Shown here: positions 7,246 to 15,917 of the stretch, one piece after another
Layout of the letters: each line of letters begins with the position of its first letter
How positions within the stretch are numbered: position 1 is the first letter of the stretch
Source of the DNA: UBA6107 sp964459385
Lineage (GTDB): Bacteria > Chloroflexota > Anaerolineae > Anaerolineales > Anaerolineaceae
DNA: 64,000 bases
Assembly: GCA_964459385.1 (NCBI GenBank)
Contig: CAYWLG010000005.1
Span: 1 to 64,000, forward strand
Direction of reading: 5' to 3'
Notes under the pieces: model-generated
What the model was told of the DNA's origin: nothing
Database searches by the model: none
What the model saw: only the letters and a program-made list of their open reading frames with translations
Program-made: the position numbers and the translations under genes

Positions 7246-8888
7246 ACGCTTTTCTCATCCTCAAACAGATTACCCCGGTTCAACAGCCCCAACGGATCCA
7301 ATGTCGCTTTGACCCGTTTCATTTGCTCAACCTGCGCCGGCGTGAACATCAAACGGAAAAACTTGCGTTTCAATTTGCCAATGCCGTGCTCTGCCGATAC
7401 AGAACCGCCCAGCGCGACGGCTTTTTGGGCGAACTGCGTATAAAGCGCCAGTCCCTGCTCCACTTCGTGTTCGTCGCGCGGCAGAATATTGACGTGCAGA
7501 TGATTGTTGCCGATATGGCCAAATGCCAGCCATTCCAGACCACTGGCATTGCAACCGTCACGATACAACTGCCACATCGTGCGCAATGAATCGTCAGGCA
7601 CTGAAAGGTCAGTGCCCAATTTATGAATACCGGGGTGAAGTTTTTTGCGTTCGGCGATGATACCGTTCACCGTCTCCGGCAGCAGGTGGCGAAAGGCCTT
7701 CAGGCGCTCCAATTCGCGCGGCTCATAAGCTACCCAGGAATTGGCGGCATCTGCCCCACAGGAAAGCAAACTCTGCTGCAGCGCGGCCAGGTCGATCTCA
7801 TCGGAGCGTGGGTCAAAATTCAATTCAAAGAAAATGGCTGCCCCTGCCCCAGCGGGGATGTGCGGCATGCCCACCTGAATGAACTCGCTGCGCTGACGCT
7901 GCCGCAGGAGATTCAAGGCGTTTCCAGAATAGAACTCCAGAAAATCCAACTGTAAAGCCGGGTTGGAGCGTAAGGCAATGGTTAACTCCACGGCCTGTTC
8001 ATCCGAAGCAAGAAACTGCACCATGCTCAACTTGGGTTGCTGTTTGAGCAAGGCCACCTGCACTTCACAGAGGATGCCGAGCACGCCTTCAGAACCGATA
8101 AACAGATCGATCAGGTCCATGCCGGGGCAGACGTAGAACCCGGCCGCGTTCTTGGTCTTGGGCAAGTTGTAATCGGGCACAGCAATCGTGGTCGTTGTGC
8201 CGTGTGAATCGCAAAGGGTAAATTTACCCTCAGCAGAAGCAAAATAGCGGCCGCGCGGAATTTCAAGCATCTCGCCGTTCATCAGAAGCACGCGCAGCGA
8301 ACGAATCCAATCGCGCGTTGGCCCATAACGAAAGGTGCGTGCCCCAGAGGCGTTGGTGGCCGCCGTACCGGCGATGGAGGCGCTCATCTCGGTGGGATCA
8401 GGCGGGTAAAAATATTCGTTAGGATCATTCTTGAACCGTGCCAAACTTTGTAACAGCTCGGCGTCCACATAGTTTTCAATGCCCGGAAAGCGTTTGAACT
8501 TGAGCGCTTCCTGCAAAGATTTTAGCGAAACATTTGCCTGCAAAGTGGCCCGCCACTCTTGAGCGTTTTCATCAAAGTCGATTGACGTGATCTGGTCGAA
8601 ATGTTCCATAGAGATCAGCGCGCCGGCATCCGGCACACATCCCCCTACCAAACCGGTTCTGCTGCCCGCCATGGTAACAGGAATCTGGCGGGCGCTCATC
8701 TCTTGAACGACGGCCGCCAATTCGGCTTCGTTCTTGGGAAAGAATAGCCACTCAACGGTTCTGGCTGTGGTCTTCGATTCATCGGTTAAATAAAGCGAAT
8801 AGTCCGCCTTGATCTGTGCTTCCCCTTGTACCTGCTTTACTGCAGCAAAGGGCGCGCTGTTTATTTTTTGCGAACGAATCTCAGCCAT
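7242..8888 (-). CDS. FAD-linked 2-hydroxyacid dehydrogenase (GlcD/D-lactate dehydrogenase family)
   Basis: A 548-residue flavoprotein. The N-terminal half (about 45-290) is a PCMH-type FAD domain with MAGSRTGLVGGCVP and GTAATNASGARTFRYGP. The C-terminal half is the FAD-oxidase C domain with the conserved FGHIGNNHLHVN and SAEHGIGKLKR. The family oxidises D-lactate, glycolate or other 2-hydroxyacids. Linkage to etfBA is that of the bifurcating lactate dehydrogenase (lctBCD) arrangement, although it could also be a glycolate or 2-hydroxyglutarate enzyme. It is first in the operon, with an inverted repeat about 55 bases upstream. There is no membrane anchor, so it is cytoplasmic. Confidence 0.88.
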   Translation of the reverse strand: MAEIRSQKINSAPFAAVKQVQGEAQIKADYSLYLTDESKTTARTVEWLFFPKNEAELAAVVQEMSARQIPVTMAGSRTGLVGGCVPDAGALISMEHFDQITSIDFDENAQEWRATLQANVSLKSLQEALKFKRFPGIENYVDAELLQSLARFKNDPNEYFYPPDPTEMSASIAGTAATNASGARTFRYGPTRDWIRSLRVLLMNGEMLEIPRGRYFASAEGKFTLCDSHGTTTTIAVPDYNLPKTKNAAGFYVCPGMDLIDLFIGSEGVLGILCEVQVALLKQQPKLSMVQFLASDEQAVELTIALRSNPALQLDFLEFYSGNALNLLRQRQRSEFIQVGMPHIPAGAGAAIFFELNFDPRSDEIDLAALQQSLLSCGADAANSWVAYEPRELERLKAFRHLLPETVNGIIAERKKLHPGIHKLGTDLSVPDDSLRTMWQLYRDGCNASGLEWLAFGHIGNNHLHVNILPRDEHEVEQGLALYTQFAQKAVALGGSVSAEHGIGKLKRKFFRLMFTPAQVEQMKRVKATLDPLGLLNRGNLFEDEKSV

Positions 8889-8940
8889 TAAATCGCTCCA
8901 CTTAGGGATGCTGCCTATGATACACCAGGATGATTAAAAT

Positions 8941-8958
8941 CGGGAAAACAGTTTCCCG
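8941..8958. promoter_or_regulatory. Inverted repeat upstream of the glcD/lctD-etfBA operon
   Basis: CGGGAAA (8941-8947) and TTTCCCG (8952-8958) form a 7-bp perfect inverted repeat with a 4-base spacer. It lies 53 bases before the start of the dehydrogenase gene (-) and about 140 bases before the plus-strand membrane protein. It could be an operator; no regulator gene is adjacent. The rest of the divergent 211-base gap shows no clear consensus promoter. Confidence 0.3.
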
Positions 8959-9099
8959 GTGGAAGGAAATTCGGTTTGGCATTACAATCTCCTACACATC
9001 CAGCGGGGAGCGTTATACCCCATTAATTCTTAAATCTTGGCAGCATTGCGGGCTTATACAGTAATATTTATGTGGAATAAAGAGAGCCGATGACGACCC

Positions 9100-10833
9100 A
9101 TGAAAGCCACTTTTAGCAAACTCCGTGCGTTAATTGTTTTCCTCTATTTTTGCGCTGCCACCGCCCTGATGACCTACCCGGTGACCTTTCAAATGGGGCG
9201 TTCGGTGCTGGGGCATCTGGGCGACAACATTTACTTCGTCTGGCTGGTGCGCTGGTATCAAAGCGCCTTTTTAGAAGGGGTCGGACATCCCTTTTTCAAT
9301 CCGCTCATGAACTATCCGCAGGGCTGGAACCTTTCCACCACCGATACTGCACTTGCCTCAGTTTTGCCGGGAGTGCCCATCAGCGCCATTTTCGGCCCGA
9401 TTGCCGGATATAACCTTGCCATGCTGCTCACTTTTGTGCTCTCCGGCTTTTTTATGTATCTTTTTGTGCGCAGCCTGACGAAATCAGACCTGGCCGGTGT
9501 GCTGGCAGGAACGCTGTTTGCCTTCTCGCCTTACCGAATGGCGCATTTTTTGGCAGGGCATTTAAACTTGAGCGGCACCGAGTGGTTTCCACTGTATTTC
9601 TGGGGGCTATACTCACTGTTGCGCCCCGGTGAAAAGATCCGCTGGGGATATGTGCTTTTGACGGGGCTTTCGCTGGCGGCAATCGCCTTCACCTCGATGT
9701 ACTACCTGTACATGACCCTGCTGATCTCAGCGATCTTTATCATCACCTACCTGCTCTTCACCCACTTTAAGCCCCTAAAAGCCAAAACATTTTGGCTGCA
9801 AGCCCTGCTGGCGGCTGGGCTGGCCCTGCCTTTTCTCGCCATCGCCCTCTGGCCTTTTGTGAGCTTATCCAACGCCGGGGGAATCGCCAGCCGCTCGCTG
9901 GACTACGCCAACATGTACTCGGCCAGCCCGACAGATTTTATCTTGCCCTCCAGCGATCATTTTTTGTTTGGCGCCTGGATCAGTCAGCACTTTGATCGCT
10001 CTTTATGGATCGAGGGTTCCTTCTACATCACATTGACGGGGCTGGTGCTGGCCCTGATGGCGTTGATAAAAAACAAGAAAACGGAGCAGCGCTGGCTGAT
10101 CTGGACGTCGCTCGTTGTCATTCTCACATCGTTCATTCTGGCGCTGGGGATTCATCTGCACTGGAACAACCAGGAAGTGATCTGGCATGTGCCCGCCTTC
10201 TTGCAGCCTTTGCTGCACAAATCGGAGACACCCGTTCTACTGCCCTCTCTTTGGCTGTTCACGCACTTGCCTTTTTACGATAAGATGCGCGCCGTTATGC
10301 GCTTTGGGGTTTATGTGATCCTCTTCGTCCCTGTTTTGACCGGCATCGGGTTGGCTCAACTGATAAAAAACAGCCGCCCTCAAAAACAGCTTCTGCTCAC
10401 ACTGTTTGTGCTCGCCGTGGCATTTTTTGAGCTTTACCCCGGTACTTATGCTGCCGCAATGACCCAGCCCCAGCCACGCGCGGTGGATCTGTGGCTGGCC
10501 GACCAAAAAGACGATGGCGCAGTGGTGCAGATGCCCTTTGACAAATCGGTTGACCAGGTTCAGTTGTACTACACGCTCTTCTACCAAAAACCCTTCGTGG
10601 GTGGCTTCTTCAATGCCAATCAACCGACACAATATCAGGCGCTTTTACCCATACTGGATAAATTCCCGGATGAACGTTCGCTTGCACAATTGCAGGAATT
10701 GCAGGTGAAATACATTCTGGTGGATGCCTCTGCCTATAAGGATTTTACCGGCGTTCAGTATGAGTTGAATAAGCTCGGCATGCAGCTCTTAACCGAACAG
10801 GACGGGCAGTACGTGTACACTTTTCCCGATTAA
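9100..10833 (+). CDS. Polytopic membrane protein, GT-C-like, function unknown
   Basis: A 577-residue integral membrane protein with roughly eleven hydrophobic segments and a soluble C-terminal tail (about 470-577). The first loop after TM1 (about 25-70) contains LGDNIYFVWLVRW and polar residues on the outer side, as in GT-C glycosyltransferases, where an Asp in this loop is catalytic. Its layout resembles bacterial YfhO/GT-C-like proteins that use polyprenyl-phosphate sugars at the cell surface. I do not recognise a specific family. It stands alone between a divergent operon and gnd. The start ATG at 9100 is preceded by a purine-rich stretch. Confidence 0.6.
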   Translation: MKATFSKLRALIVFLYFCAATALMTYPVTFQMGRSVLGHLGDNIYFVWLVRWYQSAFLEGVGHPFFNPLMNYPQGWNLSTTDTALASVLPGVPISAIFGPIAGYNLAMLLTFVLSGFFMYLFVRSLTKSDLAGVLAGTLFAFSPYRMAHFLAGHLNLSGTEWFPLYFWGLYSLLRPGEKIRWGYVLLTGLSLAAIAFTSMYYLYMTLLISAIFIITYLLFTHFKPLKAKTFWLQALLAAGLALPFLAIALWPFVSLSNAGGIASRSLDYANMYSASPTDFILPSSDHFLFGAWISQHFDRSLWIEGSFYITLTGLVLALMALIKNKKTEQRWLIWTSLVVILTSFILALGIHLHWNNQEVIWHVPAFLQPLLHKSETPVLLPSLWLFTHLPFYDKMRAVMRFGVYVILFVPVLTGIGLAQLIKNSRPQKQLLLTLFVLAVAFFELYPGTYAAAMTQPQPRAVDLWLADQKDDGAVVQMPFDKSVDQVQLYYTLFYQKPFVGGFFNANQPTQYQALLPILDKFPDERSLAQLQELQVKYILVDASAYKDFTGVQYELNKLGMQLLTEQDGQYVYTFPD

Positions 10834-10932
10834 AAAGCTTTGGCAACAACGCAGTTATCAGGTTCACGGTCGAATCGAGTAGAATAGACCAAGAGCATTT
10901 TTAATCAATTCTTGCCTTTTGGAGCAGCAAAA

Positions 10933-12336
10933 ATGAAGTATCAATTTGGAGTGGTCGGGCTGGGCGTGATGGGGCATAACCTGGCCTTAAATATTGAAAG
11001 AAACGGCTTTTCAGTAGTGGGTTATGACCTGGACAGCGCGAAAATGAACGCTTTTCTAAACGGGCCGGCCGCCGGGAAGGCGATCATCGGCGTTGACTCG
11101 CCTTCTGAACTGATGGCCCAACTGGAGACGCCCCGGCGAATTCTGCTCATGGTGCCGGCAGGTGCGCCGGTAGACAGCGCCATTCAACATCTCAAGCCCC
11201 ATCTCGAAGCCGGGGACATTCTAATCGACGGCGGGAATTCCTTTTTTCAAGACACAGAACGTCGCAGTCAGGAGCTCAAAGCGGAAGGGTTCAACTTCAT
11301 CGGTTGTGGTGTTTCAGGCGGCGAAGAAGGTGCCTTATGGGGGCCTTCTCTGATGCCTGGCGGGCAAGAAGAAGCCTGGCAGGCGGTAAAAGAGATCTTT
11401 GAGGCCATTTCGGCAAAAGTGAACGATGAACCGTGTGTGACCTACATCGGCCCGCGCGGCTCGGGGCACTTCGTGAAAATGGTACACAATGGCATTGAAT
11501 ACGGCGATATGCAATTGATCGCAGAGACCTACGATCTGCTGCACCGCGGACTGGGTCTGAGAAATGAAGAACTTCACGATGTGTTCAGCGAATGGAACAA
11601 AGGCGATCTCGAATCTTACCTGATCGAGATCAGTGCCGACATCTTCACCAAAAAAGACCCTAAGAGCGGTCAGGCTATCGTTGACCTGATTCTGGATGAA
11701 GCCCAACAAAAAGGCACCGGCAAATGGACGAGTCAAAACTCGCTCGATCTCGGTGCTCCGATCCCGACCATCAATGCCTCGGTCGAGAGCCGCATTCTCT
11801 CCGCTTATAAGTCTGAAAGGGTGTTGGCCGCTAAAGTGCTGAAAGGCCCCGATAACCAGATCAAAAACGCACCTGGCCTGATCGACACCTTCCGCGATGC
11901 ACTCTATGCTGCCAAGATCTGCTCATACGCACAGGGGTTCAGCATGCTGCGCCTGGCCAGCAAGGAATATGGTTACGATCTGAACTATGCCGAGATCGCA
12001 CGTATTTGGCGCGGTGGCTGCATCATCCGGGCACGATTCCTCAATGAGGTCAGCGCCGCGTTCAAACGCAGCCCCGATCTGGCCAACCTGATGATGGACA
12101 AGCAATTTGCAGTTGTGATGAACACCCATCAAGCTGCCCTGCGCAAAGTGGTGGCGCTGGCAGCCGAGCATGGCTTGCCGGCCCTGGCATTGAGTTCCGC
12201 ACTGGCCTACTACGATGCCTATCGCAGCGAACGCCTGCCGGCTAACCTGACCCAGGCACAACGCGATTATTTCGGAGCGCACACCTATCGTCGAATTGAC
12301 CGCGAAGGGGTTTTTCACACCGAGTGGACAATGTAA
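10933..12336 (+). CDS. gnd: 6-phosphogluconate dehydrogenase, decarboxylating
   Basis: A 467-residue enzyme, the usual length for the long (dimeric) form. It has an N-terminal Rossmann domain with GVVGLGVMGHNLALNIE, then IDGGNS, the signature GVSGGEEGALWGPSLMPGG and the catalytic HFVKMVHNGIEYGDMQLI (Lys and Asn). The C-terminal domain carries the IWRGGCIIRA stretch. It oxidises 6-phosphogluconate to ribulose 5-phosphate and CO2 in the pentose phosphate pathway. The ORF is open upstream to a TTG at 10912, but ATG at 10933 is preferred: it has GGAG upstream and fits the family's N-terminus. Whether it uses NAD or NADP is not read here. Confidence 0.95.
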   Translation: MKYQFGVVGLGVMGHNLALNIERNGFSVVGYDLDSAKMNAFLNGPAAGKAIIGVDSPSELMAQLETPRRILLMVPAGAPVDSAIQHLKPHLEAGDILIDGGNSFFQDTERRSQELKAEGFNFIGCGVSGGEEGALWGPSLMPGGQEEAWQAVKEIFEAISAKVNDEPCVTYIGPRGSGHFVKMVHNGIEYGDMQLIAETYDLLHRGLGLRNEELHDVFSEWNKGDLESYLIEISADIFTKKDPKSGQAIVDLILDEAQQKGTGKWTSQNSLDLGAPIPTINASVESRILSAYKSERVLAAKVLKGPDNQIKNAPGLIDTFRDALYAAKICSYAQGFSMLRLASKEYGYDLNYAEIARIWRGGCIIRARFLNEVSAAFKRSPDLANLMMDKQFAVVMNTHQAALRKVVALAAEHGLPALALSSALAYYDAYRSERLPANLTQAQRDYFGAHTYRRIDREGVFHTEWTM

Positions 12337-12352
12337 TCGATTTAGCTTGCAC

Positions 12353-12389
12353 AAATAGACTCCCCGACTGAAACGGTGAGTCTATTTTT
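12353..12389. terminator. Bidirectional terminator between gnd and mocA-like gene
   Basis: A 10-bp stem, AAATAGACTC (12353-12362) with GAGTCTATTT (12378-12387), is followed by T on the plus strand (TTTTT 12385-12389). It lies between convergent genes. Confidence 0.75.
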
Positions 12390-12990
12390 ATATCAGCTTG
12401 GAAAGGCGTTCGTAATCTTCAGGGGTATCGATATCAAGCAGTACATTTTCGTCAGGCCAGGGCATGGCAGCAGGCGGGAATCGGCCAAAGATGCTGCGCG
12501 CCCCGGCATCCCCTTGCAGCGCGCAGAGGTGCTCAAACACACTGCGATCGAAGATCACCGGGTTGGCGCGTTTTTCGCCTACATATGGGGCAAGGATGGT
12601 CGGGCGTTTTTCGAGATAAGTCTCCACCAGTTGCCGGATCAGAGGAACCTGCACGAAAGGCTGATCGCCCAATAAAAACACAACCGCCTGCGTCTCAGCC
12701 GGAAGTGACAGTACACCCGTGCGAACCGAAGTGCTTTGCCCCATTTGCCAATCGGGGTTGTGAGCCAGCTTAACAGGCAAGTCGCTCAAGGCCGACTGTA
12801 TGGCTTCGGCACCCGAACCGGTAACCACGACAACCGGGGTCAATCCGGCCGTCAATGCCGTCTGCGCAGCCCGGTGAATCAGCGTTTCCCCCTGCCAGGG
12901 CAGCAACAATTTAGGCTGCCCCATACGTGAGGCAGCACCGGCAGCTAGCAGGATAGCGGCGATGTTTGGAAATTGTTTGGGTTGAATCAT
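12388..12990 (-). CDS. mocA: MocA-like molybdenum cofactor cytidylyltransferase
   Basis: A 200-residue single-domain NTP-transferase. It has the nucleotide-binding motif LAAGAASRMGQPKLLLPW near the N-terminus and a GDQPF metal-binding motif, as in MocA/MobA-like enzymes. MocA converts molybdopterin to molybdopterin cytosine dinucleotide, the cofactor form of Mop-type aldehyde oxidoreductases. It follows xdhC on the same strand and lies downstream of the hydrogenase/aldehyde oxidoreductase cluster, which supports this role. A closely related activity (MobA, adding GMP) cannot be excluded by sequence alone, but the LAAGxSxRMGxxK form and the neighbours favour CTP. Confidence 0.82.
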   Translation of the reverse strand: MIQPKQFPNIAAILLAAGAASRMGQPKLLLPWQGETLIHRAAQTALTAGLTPVVVVTGSGAEAIQSALSDLPVKLAHNPDWQMGQSTSVRTGVLSLPAETQAVVFLLGDQPFVQVPLIRQLVETYLEKRPTILAPYVGEKRANPVIFDRSVFEHLCALQGDAGARSIFGRFPPAAMPWPDENVLLDIDTPEDYERLSKLI

Positions 12991-13034
12991 GGCTTAATTA
13001 AACCAGAAAAACCGATAAGAGTTCATTTTTGATA

Positions 13035-14102
13035 CTAGTGAATCGCTTCCAAAAGCAAATGTCCGTGCCGGGCTTCGGTCATCTCGGCCAGAATCGAGAG
13101 GGCAATTTCTTCCGGCAAGACAGCCCCAAGCGGAACGCCAATAGGCGCGCGCAGATGGCTGAGTTGTTCATCGCTCACGCCCAACTCTTTCAATTCCAGC
13201 AGTCGTTTGCCGATATTCCTACGTGTGCCCAAAACACCTACATAGCGGGTGGGCGCTTTAAGCGCAACAGCCAGGGCAGGGTTGTCGAGCTTGTCATCGT
13301 GGCTGATTGCGGCCACATAAGTAGATTCATCCAAAGCAAGTTTTTCGAGAGCTGTGGTGGGCCATTCGTTAATCAGTTCATCCACATGCGGAAAGCGCTC
13401 TTCACTGGCAAAGGCCTCACGCGGGTCAATCACGATGGTATGAAATCCCATCGTCTTCGCCATAGCCACCAATGGGATGGCAATATGCCCTGCTCCAATG
13501 ACGATCAAACGCAGTTCCGGCACCAATACATCTGCGAAAACCTCAAGCATTTCCCCCTGCAAAGAAAATTCATGCCAGTTGGCCTCCTGGTTTTCCATTT
13601 GCGTCATGAGCCAGGGGATCACCTCTTCATTTAATTTCTCGTTACCAAGAGAGCCAAGCCGTTTGCCCTCCGCAGAAAGCAGCATCTTGTTGCCCGTAAG
13701 CGACCCTGAAATGACAGTGGCTACAGCAGCCAGTTTATTCTCTTGCAAACAGGCGCACACGGTAGCGTAAATCGACTGCCAGGCGGCGGAATCAAGGCTT
13801 TCGACGAATATATCCAGCGAACTGCCACAAGTCAGGCCGATATCCCAGGGCTTCTCTGAACCGCTCACTCCATAATGTAGTAATTTCGGTTGAAGGTCTC
13901 CCATCACCCCGTGAGACTCTTCATAAACAACACCTTCAAGACATCCACCTGTAACAGACCCGGCGATTTCCATCTCTGGTGTGACAGCCATCTTCGCACC
14001 CAAAGGCCGGAGTGACATACCGGCACGCTTCACATTAGTGGCTATCGCCACCTTTTTTCCTTCTTGACGCCATCTTTCCACTTCAGCCAGAACTTCGCGC
14101 AT
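13035..14102 (-). CDS. xdhC: XdhC/CoxI-family molybdenum hydroxylase maturation protein
   Basis: A 355-residue protein with both XdhC domains: an N-terminal domain (about 1-120) with VTGGCLEGVVYEE and ending near DIGLTCGSSLDIFVE, and a C-terminal Rossmann domain (about 178-330) with LIVIGAGHIAIPLVAMA, VIDPREAFA and the YVGVLGTRRN segment. XdhC-type chaperones bind molybdenum cofactor, help its sulfuration and insert it into xanthine dehydrogenase-family enzymes. It sits 44 bases upstream of the mocA-like gene on the same strand, so the pair probably matures the aldehyde oxidoreductase encoded at 21489-24242. Confidence 0.92.
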   Translation of the reverse strand: MREVLAEVERWRQEGKKVAIATNVKRAGMSLRPLGAKMAVTPEMEIAGSVTGGCLEGVVYEESHGVMGDLQPKLLHYGVSGSEKPWDIGLTCGSSLDIFVESLDSAAWQSIYATVCACLQENKLAAVATVISGSLTGNKMLLSAEGKRLGSLGNEKLNEEVIPWLMTQMENQEANWHEFSLQGEMLEVFADVLVPELRLIVIGAGHIAIPLVAMAKTMGFHTIVIDPREAFASEERFPHVDELINEWPTTALEKLALDESTYVAAISHDDKLDNPALAVALKAPTRYVGVLGTRRNIGKRLLELKELGVSDEQLSHLRAPIGVPLGAVLPEEIALSILAEMTEARHGHLLLEAIH

Positions 14103-14270
14103 GCTGCCCTCTCAAACGAGAATGATTTCTGCCTAATAACATTTTACAGATAAAACGGAGATTCTTCTTAAATTTGTTCTGAAATCGCCAAACGTGCACC
14201 CGGGTCTGGCGCAAACCGCATCTCTCCTCGTTGTAGATCTATTCTTTCATGCAGTTTGCGTCCAGACCTT

Positions 14271-14343
14271 TGAGATCAAACCGTTCAGGAGGCACCCACG
14301 GTTTCCAGAATGATCTCAATGGGTGGTCAAATGTTATTTGACC
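14271..14343. repeat. Nested inverted repeats in the hydrogenase-xdhC gap
   Basis: The 307-base gap 14103-14409 contains a compound inverted repeat: TGAGATCA (14271-14278) with TGATCTCA (14311-14318), enclosing AAACCGT (14278-14284) with ACGGTTT (14298-14304). Next to it is a separate 8-bp perfect repeat, GGTCAAAT (14325-14332) with ATTTGACC (14336-14343). No T-run follows on the minus strand, so these may be operators, RNA processing sites or an imperfect terminator. Nothing else is evident in this gap. Confidence 0.4.
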
Positions 14344-14409
14344 TGCGGTGCTTTACTATAATGGACATCAATTCCGGTCATCAATCCTTTTTGGGACTGA
14401 AATCTGCTT

Positions 14410-15489
14410 TTAGCGATCTGTGCATGAATAGCACGGATCAATGGAAGCCTGAATGAGCGGCATATCCGCCAACTGCTGCCCTTTACTCATCGCCTTCACC
14501 GAGGGCATGTTGGCATAGGTTGGAGTGCGGATCTTCACCCGTAACGGAATATCGCTGCCATCAGACTGAATATAGTAGAATACTTCACCGCGTGGCGCTT
14601 CTGCCCGTGCCGTAGCCTCACCCGCCGGAATTACCGGGAAGTGATCGGCGATGCGGATTGGCCCACCGGGCAGATTCTTGAGAGCGGCTTCGATCAGACG
14701 AACGCTTTCAAGCATTTCAAGCGCACGAACCACCACGCGAGCGCGCACATCACAGGAGGTCTGCACGGCAGTGTTGACACCCAGTTCGCCATAGGCGGCG
14801 TAAGGCAAATCTACGCGCAAATCACTTTCCAAGCCTGAGGCACGCGCAGTGGGGCCTACCGTGCCATAAATCAAGGCCTCTTCATGAGTTAAAACTCCCA
14901 CCCCGGCGGTTCTGGCCTTGACGGTTGCATCGGTAGTGAAAATGGGGATCACCACTTTCTCAATGGTTTCTTTGATCTCTCGTACCGCCGCCAAGATGCT
15001 CTGGGGGTCATTAATATCCCGGTTCACCCCGCCAATGGCGTTCATTGCGTAGTTGACACGGTTGCCCGAAATAGCTTCGAGCACATCCATCACCCGCTCA
15101 CGCAGAGCAAAAATTTCCATAAACATGGTCTGAAAACCGATCAATTCTGCAGCAACACCCGACCAAAGCAAATGGGAGTGCAGGCGCTCCAATTCGGCCA
15201 GGATCACACGGATGTAGCCGGCTCGCGGCGGCAGTTGAATGCCCGCCAGCGCTTCAGCCGCCATACAGTAGGTCATTGTATGCACATTGGAACAGATACC
15301 GCACACGCGTTCCACCAGGGTGATGTCTTGCAAATAATTGCGCCGCTGTGCCAACAGTTCAATGCCACGGAAGTTAAACCCGATCGCAATGTCGACCTCT
15401 TTTACGCTCTCGCCCTCACAAGTGACATTAATCTTGTAAGGTTCTTCCAGCGCGGGGTGATAAGGACCAATAGGAATTGTATAGGGCAT
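14410..15489 (-). CDS. Group 4 [NiFe] hydrogenase large (catalytic) subunit
   Basis: A 359-residue NuoD-like/EchE-like subunit. Both Ni-binding motifs are present: RVCGICSNVHT (Cys63, Cys66) and DPCYSCTDR (Cys353, Cys356) at the extreme C-terminus. All four cysteines mark a true [NiFe] hydrogenase rather than a complex I subunit, which lacks them. The stop codon directly follows the TDR, so there is no C-terminal peptide to be removed during maturation. It is the last gene of the membrane hydrogenase set on the minus strand. It should reduce protons to H2 (or the reverse) with electrons from the NuoB-like subunit. The hyp maturation genes are not in this window. Confidence 0.93.
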   Translation of the reverse strand: MPYTIPIGPYHPALEEPYKINVTCEGESVKEVDIAIGFNFRGIELLAQRRNYLQDITLVERVCGICSNVHTMTYCMAAEALAGIQLPPRAGYIRVILAELERLHSHLLWSGVAAELIGFQTMFMEIFALRERVMDVLEAISGNRVNYAMNAIGGVNRDINDPQSILAAVREIKETIEKVVIPIFTTDATVKARTAGVGVLTHEEALIYGTVGPTARASGLESDLRVDLPYAAYGELGVNTAVQTSCDVRARVVVRALEMLESVRLIEAALKNLPGGPIRIADHFPVIPAGEATARAEAPRGEVFYYIQSDGSDIPLRVKIRTPTYANMPSVKAMSKGQQLADMPLIQASIDPCYSCTDR

Positions 15490-15491
15490 GC

Positions 15492-15917
15492 TTACCTCTT
15501 TGCTTTCCCGGCTGCGCCGCCGGCTTCTCGCATCAACCCAGCTTCAAGCTGCAAGGGGCGGAGTAAACGATCTGGGTGAGGGTGGCCGATAAACTCCACC
15601 TTGTAGAGATCCATGATCTCACGCTCAATCCACTCAGCTGCCGGCAGAATATTGCTGATCGATGGAATTTTATTTTCTTTTGTTGCTACCTTTAAATTAC
15701 AAGCCTGGCCGTTGAGATAAAAGTGATAGATCACGGCGGTCTCAACATCCGTCAGCACTGCGCCGGTCATGGTACTGAATCGTGCGCCCCACTCTTTCAT
15801 TTTGCGGGCCATTTCCAGCACATCCAACTCCGGGGCAACCATCCACCAGCCATCTTTTTTTTGCACCATTGATCTGGCACCGGGCAAACCCTGAATCAAA
15901 TTAACAAGTTCACTCAT
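15492..15917 (-). CDS. NuoC-like hydrogenase subunit (30 kDa family)
   Basis: A 141-residue soluble subunit with the family signature AAEWIEREIMDLYKVEFIGHPHPDRLL, the counterpart of WxEREx(Y/F)DxxGxxFxxHPDLRR in NuoC and EchD. In group 4 hydrogenases it scaffolds the large subunit in the peripheral arm. Its start overlaps the end of the ferredoxin-like gene by 8 bases, and it ends 2 bases before the large subunit gene, so translation is likely coupled. Confidence 0.85.
   Translation of the reverse strand: MSELVNLIQGLPGARSMVQKKDGWWMVAPELDVLEMARKMKEWGARFSTMTGAVLTDVETAVIYHFYLNGQACNLKVATKENKIPSISNILPAAEWIEREIMDLYKVEFIGHPHPDRLLRPLQLEAGLMREAGGAAGKAKR

Noticed and set aside
6238..7443. 401-codon plus-strand open frame opposite etfA and etfB
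   Set aside because: Antisense to two strongly conserved genes; its translation has no recognisable domain.
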